A stretch of DNA of 49,317 nucleotides from Candidatus Phocaeicola faecipullorum (GCA_018884025.1 JAHLFB010000075.1:1-49317); one strand, 5' to 3'; shown: positions 18,702 through 32,198, counted from the first letter of the stretch. The notes: generated by a model from the letters alone, not told the origin. Numbers and translations: made by a program.

Positions 18702-18914
18702 TTATTTCACTGCATCTTTTTTCTCTTCATCAATAGATGTAGATTCCTTAACGGATTCTTCTATTCCGTTCACTCCATCCTTGAAGCTTTTAACACCCTT
18801 GCCCAATCCTTTCATAAGTTCCGGTATCTTCTTACCTCCGAACAATAACAAGACTATCAGTGCAATAAAAAGTATCTCCTGGGTTCCAATACCCAATAAT
18901 AACAATGTGTACAT
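18702..18914 (-). CDS. tatA: TatA/E-type twin-arginine translocase subunit
   Basis: Small protein of 70 residues, typical for TatA, which forms the pore-related oligomer that exports folded proteins across the inner membrane. One membrane helix ([15 protein letters not shown]) is followed by the conserved hinge [16 protein letters not shown], an amphipathic helix ending near [10 protein letters not shown], and a charged acidic/basic tail. No tatC gene is visible in the window, so the translocase partner must be elsewhere. The gene is followed by the second HTCS at 48 bp and has its own -7 box. Confidence 0.92.
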   Translation of the reverse strand: MYTLLLLGIGTQEILFIALIVLLLFGGKKIPELMKGLGKGVKSFKDGVNGIEESVKESTSIDEEKKDAVK

Positions 18915-18936
18915 AACTATTATTTTTTAATGATTA

Positions 18937-18944
18937 CAAATATA
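18937..18944 (-). promoter_or_regulatory. -7 promoter box for tatA
   Basis: TATATTTG on the minus strand, an exact TAnnTTTG match, 22 bp before the tatA ATG. No -33 TTTG at the expected distance. Confidence 0.5.
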
Positions 18945-19257
18945 TAAAATTAATTAGGAAAGTTGATTCAATACAATAACATATGCCATCGAAGATAATA
19001 ATTGATACATTTATTTAACAGCATTTTCAAAATGACATACAGGTTTATAAATATTCATTTTTCATAAGAAAACATCAGGTTAATTTACATTGCAAATGTA
19101 ATTATTATGTATTTCTCGCTAATACACAAATGTATAAATAAAGCCGATTCATGTATAATAGACAATTTTAAAATCTTATTCAACAGTTTTGATATATTTC
19201 AGCACCAAATCAAAGTCATTTAGCATTTTTGAGAAAGTATAATGCAGATACAAATAC

Positions 19258-19265
19258 TAAATTTG
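19258..19265 (+). promoter_or_regulatory. -7 promoter box for heparin lyase II
   Basis: TAAATTTG fits TAnnTTTG, 29 bp before the ATG at 19295. The nearest TTTG (19228-19231) is 26 bp upstream, longer than the usual spacer, which suggests a regulated promoter. Confidence 0.5.
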
Positions 19266-19294
19266 CAGATATAACAAGATAATTATTTACAACC

Positions 19295-21610
19295 ATGAAA
19301 AGAAGAAGCATCATCATGCTGTTAAGCTTCCATTTCTTTTTAGGAGGCGGCTTATCGGCACAAACAAAAAGCACCGTAGAATGGCGCGAAGTAAATGGTG
19401 TAGAAATTCCTGTTCCACCATCTGAACATCCGAGATTGTATTTACGCTCGTCCGATATCCCTGAACTTAAACAGAGATTGAAGAACCCGGAAATAGCAAA
19501 GACAATAAAGAAGATGGAGAAACTGAGTAAAAACAGGACTCCTGAAGAAGAGGCTAAGGCTCCGGCAAAATCCGGGTTCAGATATTATGCTGAAATGCGA
19601 GGCGTAACAAGCCGGGTACAGCTTGATGCATTGGACTATCTGGTGAACGGAGAGAAATCAGTTGCCAGAAAAGCCATAACAGCCATGCTCGACACATTAC
19701 GCAACACTAATTATGGAACGAAAGGTGACCTTTCAAGAGCCAGCGGCTCAATGCTGATGTGCGGTGCAATGGTTTACGACTGGTGCTACGACCAGATGAA
19801 AGATTCTGAAAAGAAAGCATACATAAACGAATTTGTCAGAATAGCCAAGACTATGGAATGCGGCTATCCTCCAAAGAATACAGAACCTATAGCAGGACAT
19901 TCTTCGGAATGGATGGTACTGAGAGATATGCTCTCGGCCGGTATTGCAGTATATGACGAATATCCTGACATGTACAATTATGTAGTAACAATGATGTACA
20001 AGGACTATATTCCAGCCCGCAACTTCATCTATTCGGGACATAACTATCATCAGGGCAGCAGTTATGCAAATGTACGCTTCAGCAACGACCTTATATCTCT
20101 TTGGATAATGTCACGCATGGGTGCAGGAGCGATTTATGACTCGGCACAACAGTTCGTTTTATACGATTTCATCTACAGAAGACGTCCTGACGGACAGGTT
20201 CTTCCTGCCGGTGATACCAATCCTAACAGAAAAGGCGTTGCCAATTACGCTCTTCCTGCTCTATTGGCTTACAGCTACTACAAAGACTGCTATCTGGCAT
20301 ACGAATATGAACGTACAAAGAAGATTGACAATCACTGTCTGATATTCGACATCCTGTGGAAAGACCTTAACGTTGAGCCTAAAGGTCCTGAAACACTCCC
20401 TCTTACAAAATACTCCGGAACACCGTTCGGATGGATGATTGCCAGAACAGGATGGGATGAGAACAGCGTAATAGCAGAAATGAAAATAAACGAGCATTAT
20501 GTAGGAAACCATCAGCATCTTGACGGAGGCTCATTCCAGATATATTATAAAGGTCCATTGGCACTTGATGCAGGAACATATCAGGGAAGCTCAGGCGGAT
20601 ATAACAGCCCGCACAACAAGAACTTCTTCAAGCGCACAGTAGCCCACAACTCACTGCTGATATTCAATCCTGAAGAGAAATTTGAATGTCATAGCTATGG
20701 AGGCGAAGACAGGACTCCTTTTGCCGGTAACGACGGAGGACAGAGAATGCCAGGCGACGGATGGAACACTTGCCGTTCATTCAAGGACTTGCTGAGCGAC
20801 GAATATACTACGGGAAAAGTCCTTGCACACGGAACCGATGCGGACTACATGGCACCGGACTATTCTTATCTGAAAGGTGACATAACAAAGGCATATTCCG
20901 ACAAGGTAAAAGAAGTAAAACGCTCGTTCGTATTCCTGAATTTGAAATCAGAGAATATTCCTGCCGCATTGATAGTTTTCGACAAAATTGTTTCATCAAA
21001 CCCTGAATATAAGAAACAGTGGTTGCTCCACAGCATTGAAGAACCGACTGTAAAAGACGGAACATTTACCATTAAACGTACAAAAGACGGAGATTCAGGT
21101 ATGCTTTACGACACTGTGTTGCTACCGGAAAAAAGCAACTTAGATATTAATACCATCGGAGGCCCTGGTAAGGAATTCTGGGTTAACGGCGAGAACTACC
21201 CTAACGAGCCACGTACTCCAGACCCGACAAACGAAAAAGGTGCATGGAGGGTTGAGTTATCTCCAAAATCTCCTGCTAATGAGGATTACTTCCTTAATGT
21301 GATACAGGTAGCTGACAACAAATGTAAAAACATGCACAAGCCTACACTTCTGAAAAGCGACAAGACTGTAGGAGTAGTAATCTCCGACAGAATTGTGACT
21401 TTCAGCAAAGATAGTAACACGCTTTCCGGAAAATTCAGCATCGACATCGACGGAGAAGGAACTTTCAAAATTGTCATGACTGACATGAAATCCGGAACAT
21501 GGCAGGTAAAAAAAGACGGTGAAGTATTTATCCCATATAAATGGGTACGTTTTGACGACGGAATACTGTCGTTCGAAGGAGGAAAAGGACATTACGAGTT
21601 TTCAAGGTAA
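19295..21610 (+). CDS. heparin/heparan sulfate lyase II (PL21, HepII)
   Basis: Polysaccharide lyase that cuts heparin and heparan sulfate by beta-elimination. The 771-residue length is nearly that of Pedobacter heparinus heparinase II (about 772). Signal peptide MKRRSIIMLLSFHFFLGGGLSAQ, so periplasmic. An alpha-helical toroid fills the N-terminal half and a beta-sandwich the C-terminal half. By direct count the catalytic residues known for HepII are at the same numbers: His202 and Glu205 (GHSSEW), Tyr257 (SSYANV), His406 (NHQHLD); the structural zinc ligands His408 and Asp425 are also present. A third zinc His is likely His451 or His466. It stands alone with its own promoter and terminator; no sulfatase or GH88 is nearby. 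Function confident, family number slightly less so. Confidence 0.9.
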   Translation: MKRRSIIMLLSFHFFLGGGLSAQTKSTVEWREVNGVEIPVPPSEHPRLYLRSSDIPELKQRLKNPEIAKTIKKMEKLSKNRTPEEEAKAPAKSGFRYYAEMRGVTSRVQLDALDYLVNGEKSVARKAITAMLDTLRNTNYGTKGDLSRASGSMLMCGAMVYDWCYDQMKDSEKKAYINEFVRIAKTMECGYPPKNTEPIAGHSSEWMVLRDMLSAGIAVYDEYPDMYNYVVTMMYKDYIPARNFIYSGHNYHQGSSYANVRFSNDLISLWIMSRMGAGAIYDSAQQFVLYDFIYRRRPDGQVLPAGDTNPNRKGVANYALPALLAYSYYKDCYLAYEYERTKKIDNHCLIFDILWKDLNVEPKGPETLPLTKYSGTPFGWMIARTGWDENSVIAEMKINEHYVGNHQHLDGGSFQIYYKGPLALDAGTYQGSSGGYNSPHNKNFFKRTVAHNSLLIFNPEEKFECHSYGGEDRTPFAGNDGGQRMPGDGWNTCRSFKDLLSDEYTTGKVLAHGTDADYMAPDYSYLKGDITKAYSDKVKEVKRSFVFLNLKSENIPAALIVFDKIVSSNPEYKKQWLLHSIEEPTVKDGTFTIKRTKDGDSGMLYDTVLLPEKSNLDINTIGGPGKEFWVNGENYPNEPRTPDPTNEKGAWRVELSPKSPANEDYFLNVIQVADNKCKNMHKPTLLKSDKTVGVVISDRIVTFSKDSNTLSGKFSIDIDGEGTFKIVMTDMKSGTWQVKKDGEVFIPYKWVRFDDGILSFEGGKGHYEFSR

Positions 21611-21652
21611 ATTACATAAGTATTACGCCTGAATAATACGGGCGATAAAGCG

Positions 21653-21691
21653 AGAGCCGCATTCGTTGGGGAAACGGATGCGGCTCTTTTA
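21653..21691 (+). terminator. strong hairpin terminator after heparin lyase II
   Basis: AGAGCCGCATTCGTT pairs with AACGGATGCGGCTCT with almost no mismatch around a short G/A-rich loop, followed by TTTT. It lies in the gap between convergent heparin lyase and GH97 genes and may also stop the GH97 operon, though its minus-strand tail is less T-rich. Confidence 0.85.
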
Positions 21692-21718
21692 TGTAAGTAA
21701 TATCAGTTTTTGTATGGA

Positions 21719-25679
<3,961 letters not shown>

Positions 25680-25706
25680 AAATCTTTCATATTATAATAA
25701 TATATC

Positions 25707-27539
25707 CTAATTCTGTTTCTCACAAGAAATTTTATTAGTATTGAAATTAATGGTTATAGTGTATGTACCGGCCTCCTGTTCAGACAGTTTCCATTTATAG
25801 TCTTCACCAGAATTCCTTTTATCTATATCTGTATCATTAAAGATACTTGCATTCTCTTTTTTCGCAAACACAAAATTTCCGCTGAAAGCATCTGCTGTCG
25901 GACCGTCTAAAGAGAACTTAATCTCACCGGCATTCAGATGTCCTGTCCACGTAAATATATTTCCGTTCTCTTCAGACTGAGTCATTTCAACCATACCGTC
26001 CCAACTCCATTCTGCAGGTGTAGCATCGCCAATCATCCATACATTATTATACAGAGCCGTAACATCATCTTGTTTCCTTATCACGACTTCCAATGTCTCT
26101 GTGTTAAGGCTCACGTAATATTTACCTGCCTCGGAGATAGTAAATTTAATATCTTCTCCATCCGCTGGTTGAGTAGCAAAGTATTTTGCTTTGCTATTAT
26201 TAACCAGATCTTTAACATATCCAGGCCACCATTTATCTGGTATTCTCTGGCATATGAATTTTAATTCTCCACTGTTTAAATTGCCGTTCCACTCAAAAGT
26301 CTTATCCGCCTCATTATAACTCATCTCCGTAGCATTCATTATCTTCCAGTCTCCCGGAGTAGCATCTCCTATAAGATATAATTCCGGGGCAGGTTCCTGT
26401 ACACTTATAGGCTGAATATTTACATCAAGAGAAGATGTATTCGCCGTAATTTTATATATTCCTGGCTTATCTATGTCGAAAGATATGTCCTGTTCTGAAG
26501 ACGGCGCAGTTTCAAAGTAAACCATTTTATTATCATCATTAGCATCCTTTGCGTATCCAGGCCAAAACATTCCTGAGATATTCTGACAAACAAATCTGAA
26601 ATTACCAGTCTTCAGAGTTCCTTCCCATTCAAAAGATTGAGAATCCTCTATATAATTCATTTTAGTAGCTTGAGGCACATCCCATCCACCTGTTGTAGCA
26701 CCTCCTATAAGATATAATTCCGGTTCCGGCTCCTCCACATCAATAAGATCAATTACAACATCAAGCGTAGAAGTATTAATAGTAACACGATATACTCCAG
26801 GGGCATTTATCATAAATTTCACATCATCTTCTCCGGCTGGTTCAGTAGCAAAATATTTCGCCTTACCTTCATTATCAGGATCCTTTACATATCCCGGCCA
26901 CCAGGTACCAGACGTGTTCTGACATATAAACCTGAAACCATTCTTTAACAATGTACCTTCCCAAGTAAATACATCCTTGTTTTCCGCGTCCATTGTCATC
27001 AACGTAGCCTGTTCTATGTTCCATCCTCCAGGAGTAGCGTCACCGATAAGATACAATCTCAAGGTACGATACTTATAAGGTTGCACATCAAACACAACAA
27101 CATTTGAAATCTGTGTTTCTACAGAAGGATCCGAAACCACAGCTGTTACTCTTGCTTCAAATGTATATGTCTCTTCATCATCAACAGGAATGTTCCATAC
27201 AGTCTTCAAACTATCATTAAGTTCCTTGTTAGTATAAGATATAAAATGAGAATCTGTCTTACCTATATTCTTCTTTATTCCACCCGCGAAATTATTATCT
27301 TTTAAATCCATCTCGAAAAGATATGAAATAGCAGCTCCGGTTCCTTGATTACTTCCGGCTCCCCAACTGAATTTTACTGCTTCCTTATCTTCCACAAACT
27401 GACTCAATACAACAGTATCTTCTGATATTTCAAGTTTTAAAGGAGTACTACCTTTATCTAATTCCATTTCATCCTTTTTACAAGACCCCAACATCAATAT
27501 GCTTAATACGATAAGCATTAAATTATATATTATTTTCAT
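25707..27539 (-). CDS. SusE/SusF-like surface glycan-binding lipoprotein with four repeat domains
   Basis: Surface lipoprotein of 610 residues (Cys20 in LMLGSCKKD) that captures glycan for the SusCD transporter. An N-terminal SusE-type fibronectin-like domain (to about residue 155) is followed by four domains of about 100 residues, each starting with a variant of LYLIGDATPGGW. The first three share a WPGY motif (TWWPGYVKD, MFWPGYAKD, KWWPGYVKD) that may supply the stacking aromatics; the fourth lacks it and ends the chain differently. The ATG at 27539 is preferred because in-frame codons further upstream would overlap the susD stop. It lies between susD and the GH66 gene, so dextran or isomalto-oligosaccharides are the likely ligand. 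Confidence 0.88.
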   Translation of the reverse strand: MKIIYNLMLIVLSILMLGSCKKDEMELDKGSTPLKLEISEDTVVLSQFVEDKEAVKFSWGAGSNQGTGAAISYLFEMDLKDNNFAGGIKKNIGKTDSHFISYTNKELNDSLKTVWNIPVDDEETYTFEARVTAVVSDPSVETQISNVVVFDVQPYKYRTLRLYLIGDATPGGWNIEQATLMTMDAENKDVFTWEGTLLKNGFRFICQNTSGTWWPGYVKDPDNEGKAKYFATEPAGEDDVKFMINAPGVYRVTINTSTLDVVIDLIDVEEPEPELYLIGGATTGGWDVPQATKMNYIEDSQSFEWEGTLKTGNFRFVCQNISGMFWPGYAKDANDDNKMVYFETAPSSEQDISFDIDKPGIYKITANTSSLDVNIQPISVQEPAPELYLIGDATPGDWKIMNATEMSYNEADKTFEWNGNLNSGELKFICQRIPDKWWPGYVKDLVNNSKAKYFATQPADGEDIKFTISEAGKYYVSLNTETLEVVIRKQDDVTALYNNVWMIGDATPAEWSWDGMVEMTQSEENGNIFTWTGHLNAGEIKFSLDGPTADAFSGNFVFAKKENASIFNDTDIDKRNSGEDYKWKLSEQEAGTYTITINFNTNKISCEKQN

Positions 27540-27564
27540 AACTATCTTCTTTATTGATTTATAA

Positions 27565-29049
27565 TTAATATCCTGGATTCTGTTCAAGATTACCGTTAGC
27601 TTCTATTTCCTGCTGAGGGATAGGCAACAATAAATGTTTCTCTTGTGCATTAAGTTTACCTATAGAATGCAGGAATTCAAGACCTTTACCATCCTTCATA
27701 CGTATAATATCAAACCACCTGTCTCCTTCAAATGCCAATTCCATGCGTCTTTCATGAAATATCTTATCACGCATTTCATCCTGTGTAAGTCCTTCAATCT
27801 TACTTCTGTCAGTCAATCCAGCACGTGCTCGAACCTCATACAATGGTTCTTCAGCTTCTGAAGTCCTTCCAAGTTCATTCAAAGCCTCTGCCTTCATAAG
27901 TAAAACTTCAGCATATCGCATAACAACAAAATTTGCCGGACTTGTATTATAATCCATCGATATAGACTTAGGCACTAAAAACTTACGCACGTTATACCCT
28001 GTTGAAGAATAAGAAGAAGAATAAGTCTTTCCATCAAATAAAGGACAACCGGAATACAGAACCGTTTTATCCTTACGAAGATCTCCTTCTTCATATTGGC
28101 TTACAAATTCACCTGTAGGCTGATTCCAACCGTAACCTCCGGCAACCATATCTGAGTTTCTTGGTCCCATATATGTACTGAGCCACGAAGCCTGGTTCTC
28201 ATTACTCCAGAAATCATAATTAGTCTTGCCATAATATTGCACTTCAAAAAGCGACTCCTGTCCGTTTTCTTTCTCAGGATTGAAATTGTCACTATAGTCA
28301 CTATTTAAAGAATATCCCTGTTTCTTTATTTCGTCACAATATTCTATTATTTTATCATAGTTTTCTCCACGTGTGAGATAGACCTTCGCAAGCTCTCCCA
28401 TCGCAGCACCTTTTGTAGCACGCCCGATATCATCAGAAGTATATGACGATTTTGTAGGAAGTAAATCAATAGCCTTTTTAAGGTCATCAATGATAAGTTG
28501 ATAAATTTGTTCAACTGACGCACGTTTAGGCTTCAGGTCATCGTCAGGAGTCTGAGGTTCTGTCAATAAAGGAACTCCCCCAAACAAACGTACAAGTATA
28601 AAATAATAATGGGCACGTAAAAAATAAGCCTCTCCTAAACAACGATTCTTTATATCCTCATCAATATCCATTCCCGGAACATTTTTCAACACATAATTAC
28701 AACGCAGAATTCCAGGAGCTGGTCCTCTATAAATATCCAGTACACCAAAATTATCTGTTGTAGTAATAAAATTAGCCAAATCCTTTGTTTCAATACCGTC
28801 AGTACCTCCACCTGCACCAACTTCACTGTTTCCTGCCACAATATCCAATGTCCATATTCTCATATTATACAATTTCGCCCACTGCAAAGGCTGGTATGCA
28901 CCATTTACGGCGGCTATGGCATCTTCTTCAGATTGGAAACTCTTTGTCGCATCAATCGAATCCCACGGTTCCTTGTCCAGGAAACCGCTACATCCACTAA
29001 AAATCACAGATAAAGCCGACAGGCATAAAACTCTACTATATTTGTTCAT
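27565..29049 (-). CDS. SusD-family outer-membrane lipoprotein (dextran-type locus)
   Basis: Surface lid of the adjacent SusC transporter, 494 residues. Lipoprotein signal with Cys20 (VIFSGCSGFLDKEP), N-terminal SusD region (SFQSEEDAIAAVNGAYQPL), helical TPR-like core (LGEAYFLRAHYYFILVRLFGGVPLL) and the C-terminal RagB/SusD signature (VVMRYAEVLLMKAEALNELG, RRMELAFEGDRWFDIIRM), ending in EQNPGY. It follows the susC stop by 33 bp and precedes the susE-like gene by 25 bp. Complete, with no sign of damage. Confidence 0.95.
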   Translation of the reverse strand: MNKYSRVLCLSALSVIFSGCSGFLDKEPWDSIDATKSFQSEEDAIAAVNGAYQPLQWAKLYNMRIWTLDIVAGNSEVGAGGGTDGIETKDLANFITTTDNFGVLDIYRGPAPGILRCNYVLKNVPGMDIDEDIKNRCLGEAYFLRAHYYFILVRLFGGVPLLTEPQTPDDDLKPKRASVEQIYQLIIDDLKKAIDLLPTKSSYTSDDIGRATKGAAMGELAKVYLTRGENYDKIIEYCDEIKKQGYSLNSDYSDNFNPEKENGQESLFEVQYYGKTNYDFWSNENQASWLSTYMGPRNSDMVAGGYGWNQPTGEFVSQYEEGDLRKDKTVLYSGCPLFDGKTYSSSYSSTGYNVRKFLVPKSISMDYNTSPANFVVMRYAEVLLMKAEALNELGRTSEAEEPLYEVRARAGLTDRSKIEGLTQDEMRDKIFHERRMELAFEGDRWFDIIRMKDGKGLEFLHSIGKLNAQEKHLLLPIPQQEIEANGNLEQNPGY

Positions 29050-29082
29050 AGAATAATACTTTTAAAATTAAACATCAAGGTA

Positions 29083-32000
29083 TCAGAAAGAAACATTAAG
29101 TCCAAATGTTATATTTCTAGAAACAGGATATACATTATTGTCGTCTCCTGTACCGGAAGATATTTCAGGGTCTAAACCAGTGTATCTGGTTAATGTTAGA
29201 AGATTTTGACCTGATACATAAAAACGAACAGAAGACATCAAAGCCTTTTTACTTATTCTTTCAGGTAAAGTATATCCAAGTGTAATATTCTTCAGCCTCA
29301 GATACGATCCGTCTTCAATAAACCTGTTGGACGTACGAGTATTCTTATTGGGATCTCCAAATACCGCACGAGGCATAGAATCACTCGTTCCTTCACCTCT
29401 CCAACGTTCCAACACTGTAGTCATCTGATTTTGCGCTACAGACATAGCCTCTAAAGACGCCCTATTAGAGTTATAAATCTTGTTACCGGCCACACCTTGG
29501 AAATACACCTCAAGATCAAAATTTTTCCATGCAAAAGAGTTGTTCATGGAAAATGTCCATGACGGAGTTGGATCTCCGAGGAATGTTCTATCATCATCAT
29601 TTATAATACCGTCATTATTAAGATCCTTAAACCTTATGTCACCTACCGACGTTCTGTTATACGGGTCATCTCCTGCTGTCTGGATAGCATGATTATCAAC
29701 TTCTTCCTGTGTCTGGAATATGCCATCGACAACATACCCATAAAAGGAACTTGCCGGATGTCCTACTGCATGAATATTATTTCCGAAATATATCGGTACA
29801 TCGCCATTAAGACTAAGAATCTTATTAGTATTATATGATGCGTTTACAGTTGTCATCCAGGAAAACTCTCCTAGCATGTTTCTTGAGGTCATTGATACTT
29901 CAAAACCTTTATTCCGCATTTTTCCGGCATTGATTTTTGGAACATTTACATCCGAATATCCTGTAGAAATAGGCACAGACATATCTACAAGCATATCATT
30001 TGTATTTTTCACATATGCGTCAAGACTGAGATTCACCCTATCATTAAACATCGTAAGGTCAGCTCCGATATTATATTGTTCAACCTCCTCCCAACGTACA
30101 TTTGGATTAGGCATAACTGACGGAGCAATAGCATTAACCTGATTTCCATTAAAATTATACTGTATTGTCTGCCATACGGACGCATAAGCATAATTACCTA
30201 CACTTGCCTGATTACCAGTCAAACCATATCCAGCCCTAAGTTTCATATCACTTAACCAAAAACTCTTTTTAAAGAAAGACTCTTCCGACAATCTCCATGC
30301 CAAAGCTACTGAAGGGAAATTCGCCCAACGGTTTTGCTTGCTGAATCTGGAAGAGCCATCCCGACGAACAGTGGCTGTCAACAAATATTTATTATCATAT
30401 GTATAATTTATACGTCCCAATAAAGAAAGTAAAGCCCAATCACTACCATTACCATAAACATTAGGTTCCAATGTTCCATTGTCTAATTGTTGTGCTGTAG
30501 GACTTATAAATCCCATGATAGAGCCTCCCATATATTCATAAGTATTTGTTTGGGCTGAAGAACCAATCATGGTAGTCAAGACATGTTTATCATTAAAAGT
30601 TTTATTAAATGTCAACGTGTTATCCCAAAGTATAGTCAAACTTTTATTGTATTTCCTTGAAGCATACGATTCTTCTTGCGCAATAGGTTCCCAGTCATAC
30701 TTGGGAGTCCATCCTTTTTCATCCCAAAATAATGCCTGTACACCTGCTATAGATTTAAAGGTCAACCATTCCCATGGAGTTATTTCCGCATAAATATTGC
30801 CAAGCATATTATATCCTTTAGTACATGATGTATTACTATACATTTTTCCTATAGGATTAGCAATATCACCAACATACATTGCCTGTCCAACCGGACCAGC
30901 CCAGCTTCCGTCTTCATTCTTTATTTCCTGAGTAGGTAATGCAAGCATGGTATTCTTTATATTATACTCACCTTTTGCTTTCACATCATGGTTCAACGAC
31001 AATTTATTACCCATTTTCAACCATTTAAACAATTGCGTATCCATATTGAACTGTACAGTAAAACGATCATATTCTGTAGTACGTACTATACCGTCTTGAG
31101 TGAAATATGCTGCTGATACATAATATGTAGTTTTATCATTCCCACCTGAATAACTCAAAGAATAATCCTGCGTAGCTCCTGTTTGGAATAATTCATTTAC
31201 CCAATCTGTTCCTTTTCCCAACAACGTAGGATCTTCAAACAACGGGTTCTGAGGTTGGGCATTAGCAGTCATCATCTCATTATGTAAAGATGCGAACTGG
31301 GTTGCATCAAGCAAATCCAAAGTCCGTTTTACACTTTCAATACCATAAGAAGCCTTAAATTCAAAACGAGGAGTTGAATTTGCCTTACCTTTTTTAGTAG
31401 TAATAATAATTACTCCATATGCTCCTCTTGAACCATATATGGCAGTTGCCGACGCGTCTTTTAAGACATTTACAGTCTCAACATCATTCATATTTATCAT
31501 ATTCAGAGGAACATCAGTCGGTACTCCATCTATGACAAGCAATGGATCACTACCTACAATAGAACCAATACCACGAATTTTCATTGAAACATTATCTCCA
31601 GGAGCACCATTTGAAATAACCTGTAATCCTGTAGCTCTTCCCTGAAGTGCTGCTCCCAAACTTGAAGATGGTTGTTTGCCCAAATCCTTGGCAGAAACTG
31701 AAGATATAGCTCCTGTCAAATCATTCTTTTTCATAGTACCATAACCTACAACAACGACTTCGTCAAGTACTTCTGAATCTTCTTTAAGTACGATATCAAA
31801 GAAAGTTTTACCTTGTACAGGTATCTCCTGAGTAGAATACCCAACAAATGATACTACCAATGTACTTTCTTTAGAAACCGATATGGAAAATTTCCCATCA
31901 ATATCAGTTATAGTTCCATTAGTTGTTCCTTTTTCAAGAACACTTGCCCCAATAACAGATACACCAGTATCATCTACAATATTTCCACTGACTAAAACTT

Positions 32001-32100
32001 GTTGAGCAAAAACATTTAAAACTGAACACAATGCCATAAAGACACATAGGAATCTGATTGCAATTCTTGGCAATCTTTTCTTCTTCTTTTTCATGTACAT
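29083..32100 (-). CDS. SusC-family TonB-dependent transporter (dextran-type locus)
   Basis: Outer-membrane importer of about 1005 residues. Start: ATG at 32100 (MYMKKKKKRLP) or 32094; the codon before is TTG. Lysine-rich n-region then signal helix (IRFLCVFMALCSVLNVFA); carboxypeptidase-regulatory-like domain (VSGNIVDDTGVSVIGASVLEKG); signature VVVVGYGTMKKNDLTG; plug (MKIRGIGSIVG, PLLVIDGVPTD, VLKDASATAIYGSRGAYGV); barrel ending NITFGLNVSF. First gene of the susC-susD-susE-GH66-GH97 operon. It likely imports isomalto-oligosaccharides made by the surface dextranase; substrate is inferred from context only. Confidence 0.95.
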   Translation of the reverse strand: MYMKKKKKRLPRIAIRFLCVFMALCSVLNVFAQQVLVSGNIVDDTGVSVIGASVLEKGTTNGTITDIDGKFSISVSKESTLVVSFVGYSTQEIPVQGKTFFDIVLKEDSEVLDEVVVVGYGTMKKNDLTGAISSVSAKDLGKQPSSSLGAALQGRATGLQVISNGAPGDNVSMKIRGIGSIVGSDPLLVIDGVPTDVPLNMINMNDVETVNVLKDASATAIYGSRGAYGVIIITTKKGKANSTPRFEFKASYGIESVKRTLDLLDATQFASLHNEMMTANAQPQNPLFEDPTLLGKGTDWVNELFQTGATQDYSLSYSGGNDKTTYYVSAAYFTQDGIVRTTEYDRFTVQFNMDTQLFKWLKMGNKLSLNHDVKAKGEYNIKNTMLALPTQEIKNEDGSWAGPVGQAMYVGDIANPIGKMYSNTSCTKGYNMLGNIYAEITPWEWLTFKSIAGVQALFWDEKGWTPKYDWEPIAQEESYASRKYNKSLTILWDNTLTFNKTFNDKHVLTTMIGSSAQTNTYEYMGGSIMGFISPTAQQLDNGTLEPNVYGNGSDWALLSLLGRINYTYDNKYLLTATVRRDGSSRFSKQNRWANFPSVALAWRLSEESFFKKSFWLSDMKLRAGYGLTGNQASVGNYAYASVWQTIQYNFNGNQVNAIAPSVMPNPNVRWEEVEQYNIGADLTMFNDRVNLSLDAYVKNTNDMLVDMSVPISTGYSDVNVPKINAGKMRNKGFEVSMTSRNMLGEFSWMTTVNASYNTNKILSLNGDVPIYFGNNIHAVGHPASSFYGYVVDGIFQTQEEVDNHAIQTAGDDPYNRTSVGDIRFKDLNNDGIINDDDRTFLGDPTPSWTFSMNNSFAWKNFDLEVYFQGVAGNKIYNSNRASLEAMSVAQNQMTTVLERWRGEGTSDSMPRAVFGDPNKNTRTSNRFIEDGSYLRLKNITLGYTLPERISKKALMSSVRFYVSGQNLLTLTRYTGLDPEISSGTGDDNNVYPVSRNITFGLNVSF

Positions 32101-32132
32101 CAATTTTAATTAATAACAAAACTTTTCATTGA

Positions 32133-32140
32133 CAAAAGTA
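32133..32140 (-). promoter_or_regulatory. -7 promoter box of the dextran-type operon
   Basis: TACTTTTG on the minus strand fits TAnnTTTG, 32 bp before the susC ATG. No -33 TTTG is present, as expected for a promoter that needs an activator, here probably the SusR-like protein encoded upstream. Confidence 0.5.
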
Positions 32141-32181
32141 AATTATATAATTCTACAGAAGTACACGATATAGAAAAAATA

Positions 32182-32198
32182 TAGTCTATTTAGTCTAT
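32182..32198. repeat. tandem TAGTCTAT direct repeat upstream of susC
   Basis: TAGTCTAT occurs at 32182-32189 and 32191-32198, about 40 bp upstream of the -7 box in the 174-bp gap after the SusR-like gene. It could be the activator site for this operon. The sequence is AT-rich and short, so this is tentative. Confidence 0.35.

Larger units (their letters stand above)
18915..19294. other. 380-bp divergent intergenic region between tatA and heparin lyase II
   Basis: Very AT-rich. It holds a -7 box for each flanking gene. A near-palindrome has arms TTACATT (19085-19091) and AATGTAA (19095-19101). The octamer CAAATGTA occurs at 19093-19100 and 19127-19134. ATGTATAA is repeated exactly 21 bp apart at 19130-19137 and 19151-19158. 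A looser 21-22 bp repeat (AGCA at 19201 and 19222; AAAGT at 19212 and 19234) ends about 19 bp before the lyase -7 box. Some of these could be regulator sites, but chance matches are easy in such sequence. No gene is seen. Confidence 0.45.

Noticed and set aside
19295-21610. Complete heparin/heparan sulfate utilisation locus
   Set aside because: Only the lyase and a possible sensor are present; sulfatases, GH88, SusCD and kinases are absent from this window.
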